Positions 1 through 9,458 of a DNA stretch of 64,000 nucleotides are shown here, piece by piece (within the stretch, counting starts at the first letter, position 1; every line of letters begins with the position of its first letter). The DNA is taken from the NCBI RefSeq assembly GCF_001665575.1, contig NZ_LZSU01000051.1, positions 310,001 through 374,000 of the forward strand. Reading direction: 5' to 3'. Made by a program: the position numbers and the translations under genes. This DNA comes from Mycobacterium sp. 852013-51886_SCH5428379. GTDB lineage: Bacteria > Actinomycetota > Actinomycetes > Mycobacteriales > Mycobacteriaceae. Below the pieces are notes generated by a model, which saw nothing but the letters and a program-made list of their open reading frames with translations, was not told the DNA's origin and made no database searches.

Positions 1-4
1 ACAG

Positions 5-1324
5 ATGACCGCACCCGAAGCCACCGACCCTGTCGTCATCGTCGGCATGGCGGTCGAGGCGCCCGGCGGCGTCGAGAATCCCGATGACCTCTGGACGCTG
101 CTGTCCGAACAGCGTGAAGCGCTGGGCCCGTTCCCCAGCGACCGCGGCTGGCCGCTGCGCGAGCTTTTCGACGGGTCTCGTCGCGACGGTTTCAAACCCA
201 TCCACGACCTCGGCGGATTCCTCTCCACCGCAGCCGTTTTCGACCCGGAGTTCTTCGGGATCTCGCCGCGCGAGGCGGTGGCGATGGACCCGCAGCAGCG
301 GGTGGCCCTGCGACTCGCCTGGCGCGCCCTCGAAGACGCCGGCATCAACCCCGACGACCTCGCCGGCCACGACGCCGGCTGTTACATCGGGGCGTCCGCG
401 CTCGAGTACGGCCCCGCACTCACCGAGTTCTCGCACCACAGCGGACATCTCATCACCGGGACGTCGCTGGGCGTGATCTCCGGCCGGATCGCCTACACCC
501 TCGATCTGGCCGGTCCCGCCGTCACCGTCGACACCTCGTGCTCGTCGGCGCTGTCGGCGGTGCACCTGGCCGTCCAGGCGCTGCGCGCCGGCGACTGTGA
601 CCTCGCCCTGACCGGCGGCGTGTGCGTAATGGGCTCACCCGGATACTTCGTCGAGTTCTCCAAGCAGCATGCGCTGTCCGACGACGGTCATTGCCGGCCC
701 TACAGCGCGCACGCCAGCGGCACCGTGTGGGCGGAAGGCGCCGGCATGTTCGTGCTGCAGCGCCGATCGGCGGCGGTCCGGGACCGGCGGCCGATCCTGG
801 GGGAGGTGCGGGCCAGTTGCGTCAACTCCGACGGCCGCACCGTCGGACTGACCGCACCCAGTGGCACCGCCCAGACCCGGTTGTTCGCCCGGGCGATGCG
901 GCAGGCCGGCGTCACCGCCGAGGACGTCGGCATGGTCGAGGGGCACGGCACCGGAACACACCTCGGCGACCGCACCGAACTGCAATCGCTGACCGCCACC
1001 TACGGCGACGCCGCGCCCGGCCGCGGACCACTGCTCGGTTCGGTGAAATCCAACATCGGCCACACCCAGGCCGCCGCCGGCGCGCTCGGACTGGCGAAGG
1101 TGCTCATCGCCGCCGGCCGCGCCACCGTCCCGCCCACGCTGCACGCCGACGAACCCAGCCGCGAGATCGACTGGGACCAGACCGGACTGCGGCTCGCGGA
1201 CAAACTGACACCGTGGCCGGCACGGAACGGCGAACGCCTGGCCGCGGTCTCGGCGTTCGGGATGAGCGGCACCAACACCCATGTCGTGGTCGCGGTGCCG
1301 GACCACCTCCGGGAAGCGACGTGA
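5..1324 (+). CDS. mbtC: Mycobactin polyketide synthase MbtC (ketosynthase)
   Basis: Stand-alone beta-ketoacyl synthase of the mycobactin assembly line. It should condense a malonyl-type extender onto the growing chain and work in trans with MbtD, which supplies the acyltransferase, reductase and carrier. The 439 residues are close to the usual MbtC length. The KS triad is visible: Cys179 in VDTSCSSA, His314 in EGHGTGT and His353 in SNIGH, with Lys348 before it. The ATG at 5 lies in an ATGA string, so it may overlap the stop of an mbtB gene just off the left edge, as at the other junctions of the operon. The stop overlaps the mbtD start by 4 nt. Assignment rests on the KS motifs plus the following mbtD-H order. 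Confidence 0.95.
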   Translation: MTAPEATDPVVIVGMAVEAPGGVENPDDLWTLLSEQREALGPFPSDRGWPLRELFDGSRRDGFKPIHDLGGFLSTAAVFDPEFFGISPREAVAMDPQQRVALRLAWRALEDAGINPDDLAGHDAGCYIGASALEYGPALTEFSHHSGHLITGTSLGVISGRIAYTLDLAGPAVTVDTSCSSALSAVHLAVQALRAGDCDLALTGGVCVMGSPGYFVEFSKQHALSDDGHCRPYSAHASGTVWAEGAGMFVLQRRSAAVRDRRPILGEVRASCVNSDGRTVGLTAPSGTAQTRLFARAMRQAGVTAEDVGMVEGHGTGTHLGDRTELQSLTATYGDAAPGRGPLLGSVKSNIGHTQAAAGALGLAKVLIAAGRATVPPTLHADEPSREIDWDQTGLRLADKLTPWPARNGERLAAVSAFGMSGTNTHVVVAVPDHLREAT

Positions 1325-4245
1325 ACACCCACCTACCCGACGGACGTACCCCGGTGGTGTTGAGTGCGCACGGCGACGACCTGCTGCGCGCCGACGCCGC
1401 CGCGGTGCTGCGCCACCTGGACCGCGACCCCGCCGCGACGGTCGACGCCGTGGCGGGCCGATTGCTGACCACCCGCCGGATCCGCAGGCACCGGAGGGTG
1501 ATCCGCGCCCGCACCCGTGACGAGCTGACGGCCGGGCTGCGCGCGGTGGCCGACGGCGCCGAGCACGCACTGGTGACCGGCGGCGCCGACGGTGCCGCCA
1601 CGCGGATCGCGTTCGTCGTACCAGGTCAGGGCACCCAGTGGCCGGGAATGGGCGCCGAGGCGTACGCCACGCTGCCCGACTACCGGGCCGAAGTCGACGC
1701 CTGCGCAGCCGCGTTCGTCGCCGCCGGTGCCCCGTCGCCGATCCACTACCTGACCACGCCGGACGGATCCGGCACCGAAACCGAGATCGAGGGCGCCCAG
1801 TTCCTCCATGCGGTCGGGCTGGCCCAGGTGTGGCGCTCCTGGGGTGTGCTGCCGGACCTGACGGTGGGGCACAGCCTCGGCGAGATCGCCGCCGCCTATC
1901 TCGCCGGGGTGATCACGCGCTCCGAAGCCGTGGCAGTCGTGATCGCCCGGGCGAGCGTCGTCGAGCGGCTGCCCGGTCACCACGCCGTCGCGGTCCTCGG
2001 CGTCAGTGCGGACGAGGCGCGCGCTGTGATCGCCGCGACGCCCGGATGGCTCGAACTCGCCGTCGTCAACGCCGCGACCTCGGTCGCGGTGTCGGGGGAC
2101 CGGGACGCCGTCTCGGCCGCCGTCGCCCGCGTCCGCGACCAGGGCCGGTTCGCCCGCGAGATCACCGTCGGCTTCCCGGTGCACACCAGCATCCTCGAAC
2201 CGCTGCGCGACGAGCTGCTGCGCCGGCTGCCGGAGTCGGTCTTCGCCGACAGCGCGGTCCAGTTCATCGGCGGAACGACCGGTGACGTGGTGCCCGCCGG
2301 AACAGAATTCGCCGGCTACTGGTGGGCCAACCTCCGGGACATGGTGCGGTTCGACCACGCTTTCCGGTCGGCTCTGCGCTGCGGGGCAGGGGTTTTCGTC
2401 GAACTCTCGGCTCATCCCGCCCTGCTGTTCGCGATGGGGGATCTGCTCGGCGACACCCCCGCCGTGCTCGTGGGATCCGGCCGGCGGGATGTGTCCCTCG
2501 GCGAGAGCCTTTCCGAGAACCTGGTCGCCGCCGCCGCGTCGGCTCCCGGCTACGACTGGCGCTCATACGTCGGCGACCCCGGCCGCCTGCTGCGCGGCTT
2601 CCCGCCCGCACCCATGCGGGCCACCCCGCTGTGGGCGGTGTCCGAACCGCTGCCCCAGGTCACCGCGCTGACCATCGCGCACGAGACCTGGTCGCCGGTC
2701 CCCGCCACCGACGCGCCGCAGCACATCGTCGACGTGGCCGTCCTCGACCTCGGCGAGCCGGGCCCGCTGGGGGAGGCCCTGCGCGCCGCGGCCGACAGCC
2801 ACCCCGGCGTCACGTTGACGACGCCGGAGGCCGCGGAGCTGACCGTGGTCGCCGCACCGGCACCCGGCGGCACCGACGCCGATTCAGCGGTCGCTGCCCT
2901 GACGGCGCTCGTCGACGCGGGCGCGCTGCGATATCCGGCGGCGCTCGGGCCGCGGTGTCGCGACGTCTGGCTGGTCACCGCCGCCGCCGAGCAGGTCCTC
3001 GCCGATGACGTGGTCGATCTGCCCGCGGCCGCCCTGGCCGCCGCCCACCGGAGTCTGGGACTGGAGAACCCCGACCCGGGATTCCACCACCTCGACCTGC
3101 CCGCGGGCGGCCTCACCGGACCCGCCGTCATCGACGCCCTGCTGGCCGGTAGCGGTGAGACAGCTTTGCGCACAGCCGGTTCGAGCGTCACGCGGTACCG
3201 GCGCGGACTGGCCGACGCACCGCTGGCGCCGTCCTGGCCTCCGCGTACCGCGATCCTCGACGAGGTGGTGATCACCGGCGCCGCGGGCGCGATCGGGATG
3301 CACTTCGCGCGGCGGCTGGCCGAGCAGGGCGCGCGGCGCATCGTGCTGCTGAGCCGTCGCGGTGTCGAGCCGGAGGTGCTCGCGGCGCTGGCCGAACCGC
3401 ACGGCGCCGAGGTCGTCTCGGTGCCCTGCGACATCACCGACGCCGAGGGCCTCGCCGCGGCGGCCCGCGAATACGCCGGATCCGGTGCCTCGCTGCTCAT
3501 CCACGCCGCAGGGGCGGCGACCTTCGCCACCGGTGACCGACTCGACGCGGCCGCGACCGCGCACACCCTCGCCGCCAAGGTCACCGGACTGGGCCGGATC
3601 GCCGAGCTCTGGCCACGGCGCCCGGACGCCCGGATCCTGCTGTGCTCCTCGGTGTCCGGTCTGTGGGGCGGCCACGGCCACGCCGCGTACTCGGCGGCCA
3701 ACCGCATGCTCGACGTGATGGCCGCCCGGCTGCGCGCCGCGGGCACCCGCTGCGTGTCGGTGCGCTGGGGACTGTGGCAGGCCTCCGACGGCGCCGGCAT
3801 CGTGGACGCGGCCGAGACCGCCCGCATCGAACGGTCCGGCTTGCGGCCGATGGCGCCCGAGGCCGCCGTCGAAGCCGGTCTCGCCGACCATGCGGGCGAT
3901 CCACTGGTGCTGTCGGCCGATCCGCACCGGCTGCGGATGTTCTTCGGCGACGCCGAACCGGCGCCCGTCCCACAGGTGCCCGTGGCCGCCACCGACACGC
4001 CGGCCGACGCCGAGGACGCCGTCCGCGGGGGACTCGCGGCCGTGCTCGGCATCTCCGACGGATCCGGAATCGACCTCGACGCCTCGCTGTTCGATCTCGG
4101 CGTCGACTCCCTGCTCGCCCTCGACCTGCGTAAGCGATTCAGAAGCCTCCTCGGCCGGACGGTGCCGCTGGCCACCCTGCTGGGTGGTATCACCGGCACC
4201 GAACTGGTCGCCGAGCTCAGCCAGAAAGTGACATCCCCGAAGTGA
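1321..4245 (+). CDS. mbtD: Mycobactin polyketide synthase MbtD (AT-KR-ACP)
   Basis: Second half of the split polyketide module. Of the 974 residues, an acyltransferase covers about 93-390 with Ser185 in GHSLGE. A ketoreductase has its Rossmann motif TGAAGAIG near 650 and the Tyr790 region AAYSAANR. An acyl carrier domain at the C-terminus has phosphopantetheine Ser930 in GVDSLL. No KS is present, so it needs MbtC. A KR without an evident dehydratase fits the beta-hydroxy acid found in mycobactins (known chemistry). The GTG at 1321 overlaps the mbtC stop as GTGA. The reading frame is open upstream to about 622, but that part is antisense-like shadow inside mbtC, so 1321 is preferred. Confidence 0.94.
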   Translation: MNTHLPDGRTPVVLSAHGDDLLRADAAAVLRHLDRDPAATVDAVAGRLLTTRRIRRHRRVIRARTRDELTAGLRAVADGAEHALVTGGADGAATRIAFVVPGQGTQWPGMGAEAYATLPDYRAEVDACAAAFVAAGAPSPIHYLTTPDGSGTETEIEGAQFLHAVGLAQVWRSWGVLPDLTVGHSLGEIAAAYLAGVITRSEAVAVVIARASVVERLPGHHAVAVLGVSADEARAVIAATPGWLELAVVNAATSVAVSGDRDAVSAAVARVRDQGRFAREITVGFPVHTSILEPLRDELLRRLPESVFADSAVQFIGGTTGDVVPAGTEFAGYWWANLRDMVRFDHAFRSALRCGAGVFVELSAHPALLFAMGDLLGDTPAVLVGSGRRDVSLGESLSENLVAAAASAPGYDWRSYVGDPGRLLRGFPPAPMRATPLWAVSEPLPQVTALTIAHETWSPVPATDAPQHIVDVAVLDLGEPGPLGEALRAAADSHPGVTLTTPEAAELTVVAAPAPGGTDADSAVAALTALVDAGALRYPAALGPRCRDVWLVTAAAEQVLADDVVDLPAAALAAAHRSLGLENPDPGFHHLDLPAGGLTGPAVIDALLAGSGETALRTAGSSVTRYRRGLADAPLAPSWPPRTAILDEVVITGAAGAIGMHFARRLAEQGARRIVLLSRRGVEPEVLAALAEPHGAEVVSVPCDITDAEGLAAAAREYAGSGASLLIHAAGAATFATGDRLDAAATAHTLAAKVTGLGRIAELWPRRPDARILLCSSVSGLWGGHGHAAYSAANRMLDVMAARLRAAGTRCVSVRWGLWQASDGAGIVDAAETARIERSGLRPMAPEAAVEAGLADHAGDPLVLSADPHRLRMFFGDAEPAPVPQVPVAATDTPADAEDAVRGGLAAVLGISDGSGIDLDASLFDLGVDSLLALDLRKRFRSLLGRTVPLATLLGGITGTELVAELSQKVTSPK

Positions 4246-7200
4246 CCGACACTCCCGACGCACGCCTGGAACTGTTGCGCCGCAAGCTCTCTGAACGCGG
4301 ACTGGCGTCCGGCGGCACCGCACTGGCCGAACCGCCGCAGCCGGTGGCTGATGGACTCACCGACGGTCAGCTACGGATGTGGTTCGTCCAGGCCGCCGAC
4401 CCCTCCGGAGCGCTGCTCAACGTCTGTCTGTCCTACCGGATCACCGGTGACGTCGATCCGGCGGCCCTGCACGCCGCCCTGGACGCCGTCGCGCACCGGC
4501 ATCCGGTGCTGCGCACCACGTATGCCACCGACGAGAACGGCCTGCCGGTGCCCACCGTCCATGCCGACCTGCGGCCGGGCTGGACCGAACACGATCTCAC
4601 CGAACTCACCGATCCGTCGGGGCAGGCGAAACGCCTGCGGCTCGAAGTGCTCGCCCAGCGCGAGTTCGCCGCGCCGTTCGATCTGTCGACCGATGCGCCC
4701 CTGCGGATCACCCTGGTGCGCACCGCCGCCCACGAGTTCGTGATGCTGCTGGTCGCCCACCACATCGCCTGGGACGACGGCTCCTGGGAGATCTTCTTCG
4801 CCGAACTCACCCGTGCCTACACCGGCGCGGATCTGGGCGCGGAACTCGATGTCCACCGGCCCGCGGCGGTGCGCACCGAGGACGAGGATCTCGCCTACTG
4901 GCGCGAGATCATGGCCGATCCGCCCGAGCCGCTGGAGCTGCCCGGCCCCCACGGTTCGGCGGTGCCCACCAGCTGGCGTTCCGCGCGCACCGAGACGCGG
5001 CTGTCACCCGAAACCACCCGTGGCGTGGCCGATCTCGCCCGCGAGACCGGAGCCACCCCGTATGCGGTGCTGCTGGCGGTGTTCGGCACGCTGATCCACC
5101 GCTACACCCACACCGACGATTTCCTGGTGGTGACGCCGGTGCTCAACCGCGGGGTCGGCGCCGAGGGGCGCATCGGGTACTACGGCAACACCGTGGCGAT
5201 GCGGCTGCGGCCGCAGGCGTCGATGTCGTTCCGCGACATGCTCCTCCAGACCCGTGACACCGCACTGGGCGCCTTCGCCCATCAGGGCATCAACCTCGAT
5301 GTGGTGGTTCGCGAACTGAATCCGGACCGCAGGCACGGCGCCGAGCGGATGACCCGCGTCAGCTTCGGGTTCCGGGGTCCCGACCGATTCGGCTTCGCCC
5401 CACCCGGTGTGCGGTGCGAGCGCGCCGACCTGCGTAGCCAACTCACCCAACTGCCGCTGGGCGTCATGGTCGAGTTCGACGCCGAGTCCGAGGGCGGAGC
5501 GCTCGTCGAGGTCGAACACCTCGTGGAGATCATCGAACCCGCACTGGCCCGACAGATGCTCGACCACTTCGTGGTGCTGCTCGACGACGCGCTGCGCCGC
5601 CCCGACACGCCGCTGTCCCGGCTCGACGTGATGGACGCCGACGACACGGCGTGGCTGCGCGAGGTCGCGTCCGGCGAACGGTTCGAGACGGCGGCCTGCA
5701 CGCTGCCCGATCTGATCGCCGCGCAGGTGACGCGGTCACCGGACAACGTCGCGATGGTCTACGAGGGCAGGCACTACACCTACCGCGAACTCAACGCGCA
5801 GGCGAACCGGATCGCGCACCGGCTGATCGGGCAGGGGATCGGCACCGAGGACCGCGTGGCCGTGCTGATGGACAAATCCCCGGAACTGGTGGCCACCGCG
5901 CTGGGCGTGGTGAAGGCCGGTGCGGTGTATCTGCCGATCGACCCGACCTATCCCGAGGACCGGCTGTCCTTCATCCTGGGGGACTGCGACGCGAAAGTCG
6001 TGCTGCGCGAACCGCTCACCGACCTCGACGGCGAACGCGACGGCGACCCCACCGACGCCGACCGGGTCCGCCCGCTGCACCCCGAGAACACCGCCTACCT
6101 GATCTACACATCCGGCACCACGGGACTGCCCAAGGGCGTCCCCGTTCCGCACCGGCCCATCTGCGAGTACTTCGTCTGGTTCAAGGACGACTACCAGGTC
6201 GACGCATCCGACCGGCTGCTGCAGGTCGCCTCGACCAGCTTCGATGTGTCCATCGCCGAGGTGTTCGGCACGCTGGCCTGCGGCGCCCGGCTCGTCGTGC
6301 ACCGACCCGGCGGGCTCAACGACATCGGCTACCTGACCAACCTGCTGCACGACGAGGGCATCACCGCAATGCATTTCGTGCCGTCACTGCTCGGGTTGTT
6401 CCTGTCACTGCCGGGCGTCAACCAGTGGCGCACCCTGCAGCGGGTACCGATCGGCGGGGAGCCGCTGCCCGGCGAGGTGGCCGACAAGTTCCACGCCACC
6501 TTCGACGCGCTGCTGCACAACTTCTACGGGCCGACCGAGACGATGATCAACGCCAGCCGCTACAAGGTGGAGGGTAAGCAGGGCAGCCGGATCGTGCCGA
6601 TCGGCCGACCCAAGATCAACACCCAGCTGCATCTGCTCGACGATGCGCTGCAGCCGGTGCCCGTCGGCGTGATCGGCGAGATCTACATCGGCGGCGGGCA
6701 TGTCGCACACGGCTACCACCGCAGGTCCGGTCTGACCGCGGAACGTTTCGTCGCCGACCCCTTCACCCCGGGCGCGCGGATGTACCGGTCCGGCGACCTG
6801 GCCCGGCGCAACGCTGACGGTGACATCGAGTTCGTCGGCCGCGCCGACGAACAAGTCAAGATCCGCGGGTTCCGCATCGAACTCGGGGACGTCGCCGCGG
6901 CGATCTCGGTGGACCCCAGCGTCGGTCAGGCCGTCGTGGTGGTCAGCGATCTGCCGACCCTCGGCAAGAGCCTCGTCGGCTACCTGACGCCGCTCAGCGG
7001 CGAGGGCACCGATTCGGTGGCCGTCGACCGCATCCGTACCCGGGTCGCCGCAGCGCTGCCCGAGTACATGGTTCCCGCCGCCTACGTGGTCATCGACGAG
7101 ATCCCGATCACCACCCACGGCAAGATCAATCGAGCCGCCCTGCCGGAACCCGAGATCGCCTCGGTGACCGCGTTCCGTGAGCCCGCAACCGACACCGAAC

Positions 7201-9458
7201 GGGAGGTCGCCGGACTGTTCGGCGAGCTGCTCGGCCGCGACCGGATGGGCGCGGACGTCGGGGCTGACGACTCGTTCTTCGATCTGGGCGGCCACTCGCT
7301 TCTCGCCACCAAACTCGTTGCGGCCGTGCGTGCGACGTGCGGAGTCGACATCGGGGTCCAGGAGGTCTTCGAGCTGGCCACGGTGGCGCGCATCGCCAAA
7401 CACATCGAGGCGCTGCGCACCGGGACCGGCGGGCTGGCGCGGCCGCGGCTGGTGCCACTGCACCTGGACGGGCCCGCACCGCTGTCGTCGGCGCAGCTGC
7501 GGTCGTGGTTCGCCTACCGCGTCGACGGCCCGAGCGTGGTCAACAACATCCCCTTCGCGGCGCGGCTGCGCGGGCCGTGTGACGTGGAGGCGCTGGCCGC
7601 CGCGATCGGCGACGTCATCGACCGGCACGAGATCCTGCGTACCGTCTACCGCGAGATCGACGGCGTGCCCTACCAGATCGTGCAGGATCCGGGACCGGTG
7701 GAGGTGCGCCGCGCGTCCGGTGCGGGCGAGGACTGGCTGCGCGCCGAACTCGACCGGGAACGCGGTCACGTCTTCGACCTCGAGACCGACCGGCCGATCA
7801 AAGCCGCCATTCTGAGCATCGGGGACGAAACGGTGCTCTCGCTGGTGATGCATCACATCGCCGGTGACCACTGGTCGGCCACCGTGCTGTTCACCGATCT
7901 GCTGATCGCCTACCGGGGCCGCGTCGCCGGCGAACCGCCGGCGTGGGCGCCGCTTCCCGTGCAGTACTCCGATTTCGGCGCCTGGCAGACCGCGCTGCTC
8001 GCTGACGACGGCGCCGTGGCCGGCCCGCAGCGCGAGTACTGGAGCGAACAGCTCGCCGGTATCCCCGAGGAGACCGGACTGCGACCGGACTTCGACCGGC
8101 CACCGGTGCCCAGCGGTCTGGCCGAGGCCGTCGAATTCCACATCGACGGCGCGGTCCGCGAGAAGCTGTCCGCGCTGTGCCGCGACCTCGGCGTCACCGA
8201 GTTCATGCTGCTGCAGGCCGCTGCGGCGGTGGTGCTGCACAAGGCCGGTGGCGGACAGGACATCCCGCTCGGCACGCCGGTGGCGGGCCGTTCGGAGCCG
8301 GAGCTCGACCAGTTGGTCGGGTTCTTCATCAACATCCTCGTGCTGCGCAACGATCTGCACGGCAACCCGACGCTGCGGGAGGTGTGCCGCCGCGCCCGCG
8401 AGATGTCGCTGGCCGCGTACGCCAACCAGGATCTGCCGTTCGACCAGGTGGTCGACGCGGTGAGCCCGGTGCGCTCGCTGTCGCGCAACCCGCTGTTCAG
8501 CGTCGTCGTCCATGTGCGCGAACAGCTTCCGGAGAACCGGGTCATCGAGCACGGCCCGGATGGCGACACCACCGTCACGGTGCTGGAGCCCACGTTCGAC
8601 GCCGCGCACGCCGATCTGTCGCTGAACTTCTTCGCCGCCGAGGACAGCACGGGTGGTTATCGGGGCCACGTGATCTACCGGCCCGAGCTGTACTCGCGCG
8701 AGACCGCCGAGCGCTTCGTCGGCTGGCTGACCAGGGTGGTGGAGGCGTTCGCCGAGCAGCCCGATACGACGCTTCGCGATCTCGAGATCGGCGCACCCGG
8801 TGAGCGGCAGCGCATTATCGACGAGTGGAGCGGCGGCAGCGTGTACGTGCTCGACGAGACCCTCGCGCCGGTGCCCGTCGGCGTCGTCGGCGACCTCTAC
8901 ACCGGCGGGGGACCGCTGGCCGCCGCGCACTGGACCGGCGCCTCGCTGTCGGCCACCCGGTTCGTCGCCCACCCCCTCGGCGCGGAACCCGGCGCGCGCC
9001 TGCACCGGACCGGCGACAGGGCGCGGTGGACGGCGCACGGCGTGCTCGAACTGGTCGGCTCCGGTGAACGCGCGGCCACGCCGGTGGTGCGGTCGACCGG
9101 CGGGGATACGGCCGAAGCACCGGCCACCGACACCGAACGGGCGTTGGCCACCCTGCTGGGTGAGGTCCTCGAGGTGACGGTGGCCGACCGTCACGACGAC
9201 TTCTTCGCCCTCGGCGGCGACAGCATCCTCGCCGTCCAGATGGCCGCGCGCGCCCGCGACACCGGTCTGAAACTGACGGCCCGGATGGTCTTCGAGCACC
9301 CGTCGCTGCACGAGCTCGCCGCCGCGGTCGACCGCGCCACCGACGCGGCGACCGAGGCGGACACCAGCCACGCGCCGATGAGCACATCGGGGCTGTCCGC
9401 CGACGATCTGGCCACGCTCACGGCGTCGTGGAACGCGACGCGAGACGATGCCCCGTGA
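4242..9458 (+). CDS. mbtE: Mycobactin peptide synthetase MbtE
   Basis: NRPS expected to add the first lysine unit to the mycobactin core. Of the 1738 residues, condensation domain 1 covers about 25-440 (HHIAWDDG at 173, with D where the HHxxxDG motif has G). An adenylation domain spans about 480-985, with the YTSGTTGLPKG loop near 622 and FYGPTET further on. Carrier domain 1 has Ser1019 (GGHSLLA). Condensation domain 2 covers about 1075-1500 (HHIAGDHW at 1204). Then comes a short adenylation-like remnant at about 1533-1625, and carrier domain 2 with Ser1661 (GGDSILA). The remnant lacks an ATP-binding core. The GTG start overlaps mbtD by GTGA. The length is slightly above the M. tuberculosis protein. 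Confidence 0.94.
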   Translation: MTDTPDARLELLRRKLSERGLASGGTALAEPPQPVADGLTDGQLRMWFVQAADPSGALLNVCLSYRITGDVDPAALHAALDAVAHRHPVLRTTYATDENGLPVPTVHADLRPGWTEHDLTELTDPSGQAKRLRLEVLAQREFAAPFDLSTDAPLRITLVRTAAHEFVMLLVAHHIAWDDGSWEIFFAELTRAYTGADLGAELDVHRPAAVRTEDEDLAYWREIMADPPEPLELPGPHGSAVPTSWRSARTETRLSPETTRGVADLARETGATPYAVLLAVFGTLIHRYTHTDDFLVVTPVLNRGVGAEGRIGYYGNTVAMRLRPQASMSFRDMLLQTRDTALGAFAHQGINLDVVVRELNPDRRHGAERMTRVSFGFRGPDRFGFAPPGVRCERADLRSQLTQLPLGVMVEFDAESEGGALVEVEHLVEIIEPALARQMLDHFVVLLDDALRRPDTPLSRLDVMDADDTAWLREVASGERFETAACTLPDLIAAQVTRSPDNVAMVYEGRHYTYRELNAQANRIAHRLIGQGIGTEDRVAVLMDKSPELVATALGVVKAGAVYLPIDPTYPEDRLSFILGDCDAKVVLREPLTDLDGERDGDPTDADRVRPLHPENTAYLIYTSGTTGLPKGVPVPHRPICEYFVWFKDDYQVDASDRLLQVASTSFDVSIAEVFGTLACGARLVVHRPGGLNDIGYLTNLLHDEGITAMHFVPSLLGLFLSLPGVNQWRTLQRVPIGGEPLPGEVADKFHATFDALLHNFYGPTETMINASRYKVEGKQGSRIVPIGRPKINTQLHLLDDALQPVPVGVIGEIYIGGGHVAHGYHRRSGLTAERFVADPFTPGARMYRSGDLARRNADGDIEFVGRADEQVKIRGFRIELGDVAAAISVDPSVGQAVVVVSDLPTLGKSLVGYLTPLSGEGTDSVAVDRIRTRVAAALPEYMVPAAYVVIDEIPITTHGKINRAALPEPEIASVTAFREPATDTEREVAGLFGELLGRDRMGADVGADDSFFDLGGHSLLATKLVAAVRATCGVDIGVQEVFELATVARIAKHIEALRTGTGGLARPRLVPLHLDGPAPLSSAQLRSWFAYRVDGPSVVNNIPFAARLRGPCDVEALAAAIGDVIDRHEILRTVYREIDGVPYQIVQDPGPVEVRRASGAGEDWLRAELDRERGHVFDLETDRPIKAAILSIGDETVLSLVMHHIAGDHWSATVLFTDLLIAYRGRVAGEPPAWAPLPVQYSDFGAWQTALLADDGAVAGPQREYWSEQLAGIPEETGLRPDFDRPPVPSGLAEAVEFHIDGAVREKLSALCRDLGVTEFMLLQAAAAVVLHKAGGGQDIPLGTPVAGRSEPELDQLVGFFINILVLRNDLHGNPTLREVCRRAREMSLAAYANQDLPFDQVVDAVSPVRSLSRNPLFSVVVHVREQLPENRVIEHGPDGDTTVTVLEPTFDAAHADLSLNFFAAEDSTGGYRGHVIYRPELYSRETAERFVGWLTRVVEAFAEQPDTTLRDLEIGAPGERQRIIDEWSGGSVYVLDETLAPVPVGVVGDLYTGGGPLAAAHWTGASLSATRFVAHPLGAEPGARLHRTGDRARWTAHGVLELVGSGERAATPVVRSTGGDTAEAPATDTERALATLLGEVLEVTVADRHDDFFALGGDSILAVQMAARARDTGLKLTARMVFEHPSLHELAAAVDRATDAATEADTSHAPMSTSGLSADDLATLTASWNATRDDAP

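Noticed and set aside
622..1320. mbtD starting about 700 bases earlier
   Set aside because: The extra part is Arg-rich out-of-frame translation of mbtC. GTG 1321 gives the standard 4-nt overlap and a proper acyltransferase start.
6405..9371. A 988-residue open frame antisense to mbtE (and similar long antisense frames elsewhere)
   Set aside because: Long antisense frames are expected at this GC content. The NRPS domains are unequivocally on the plus strand and the antisense product shows no recognisable motif.
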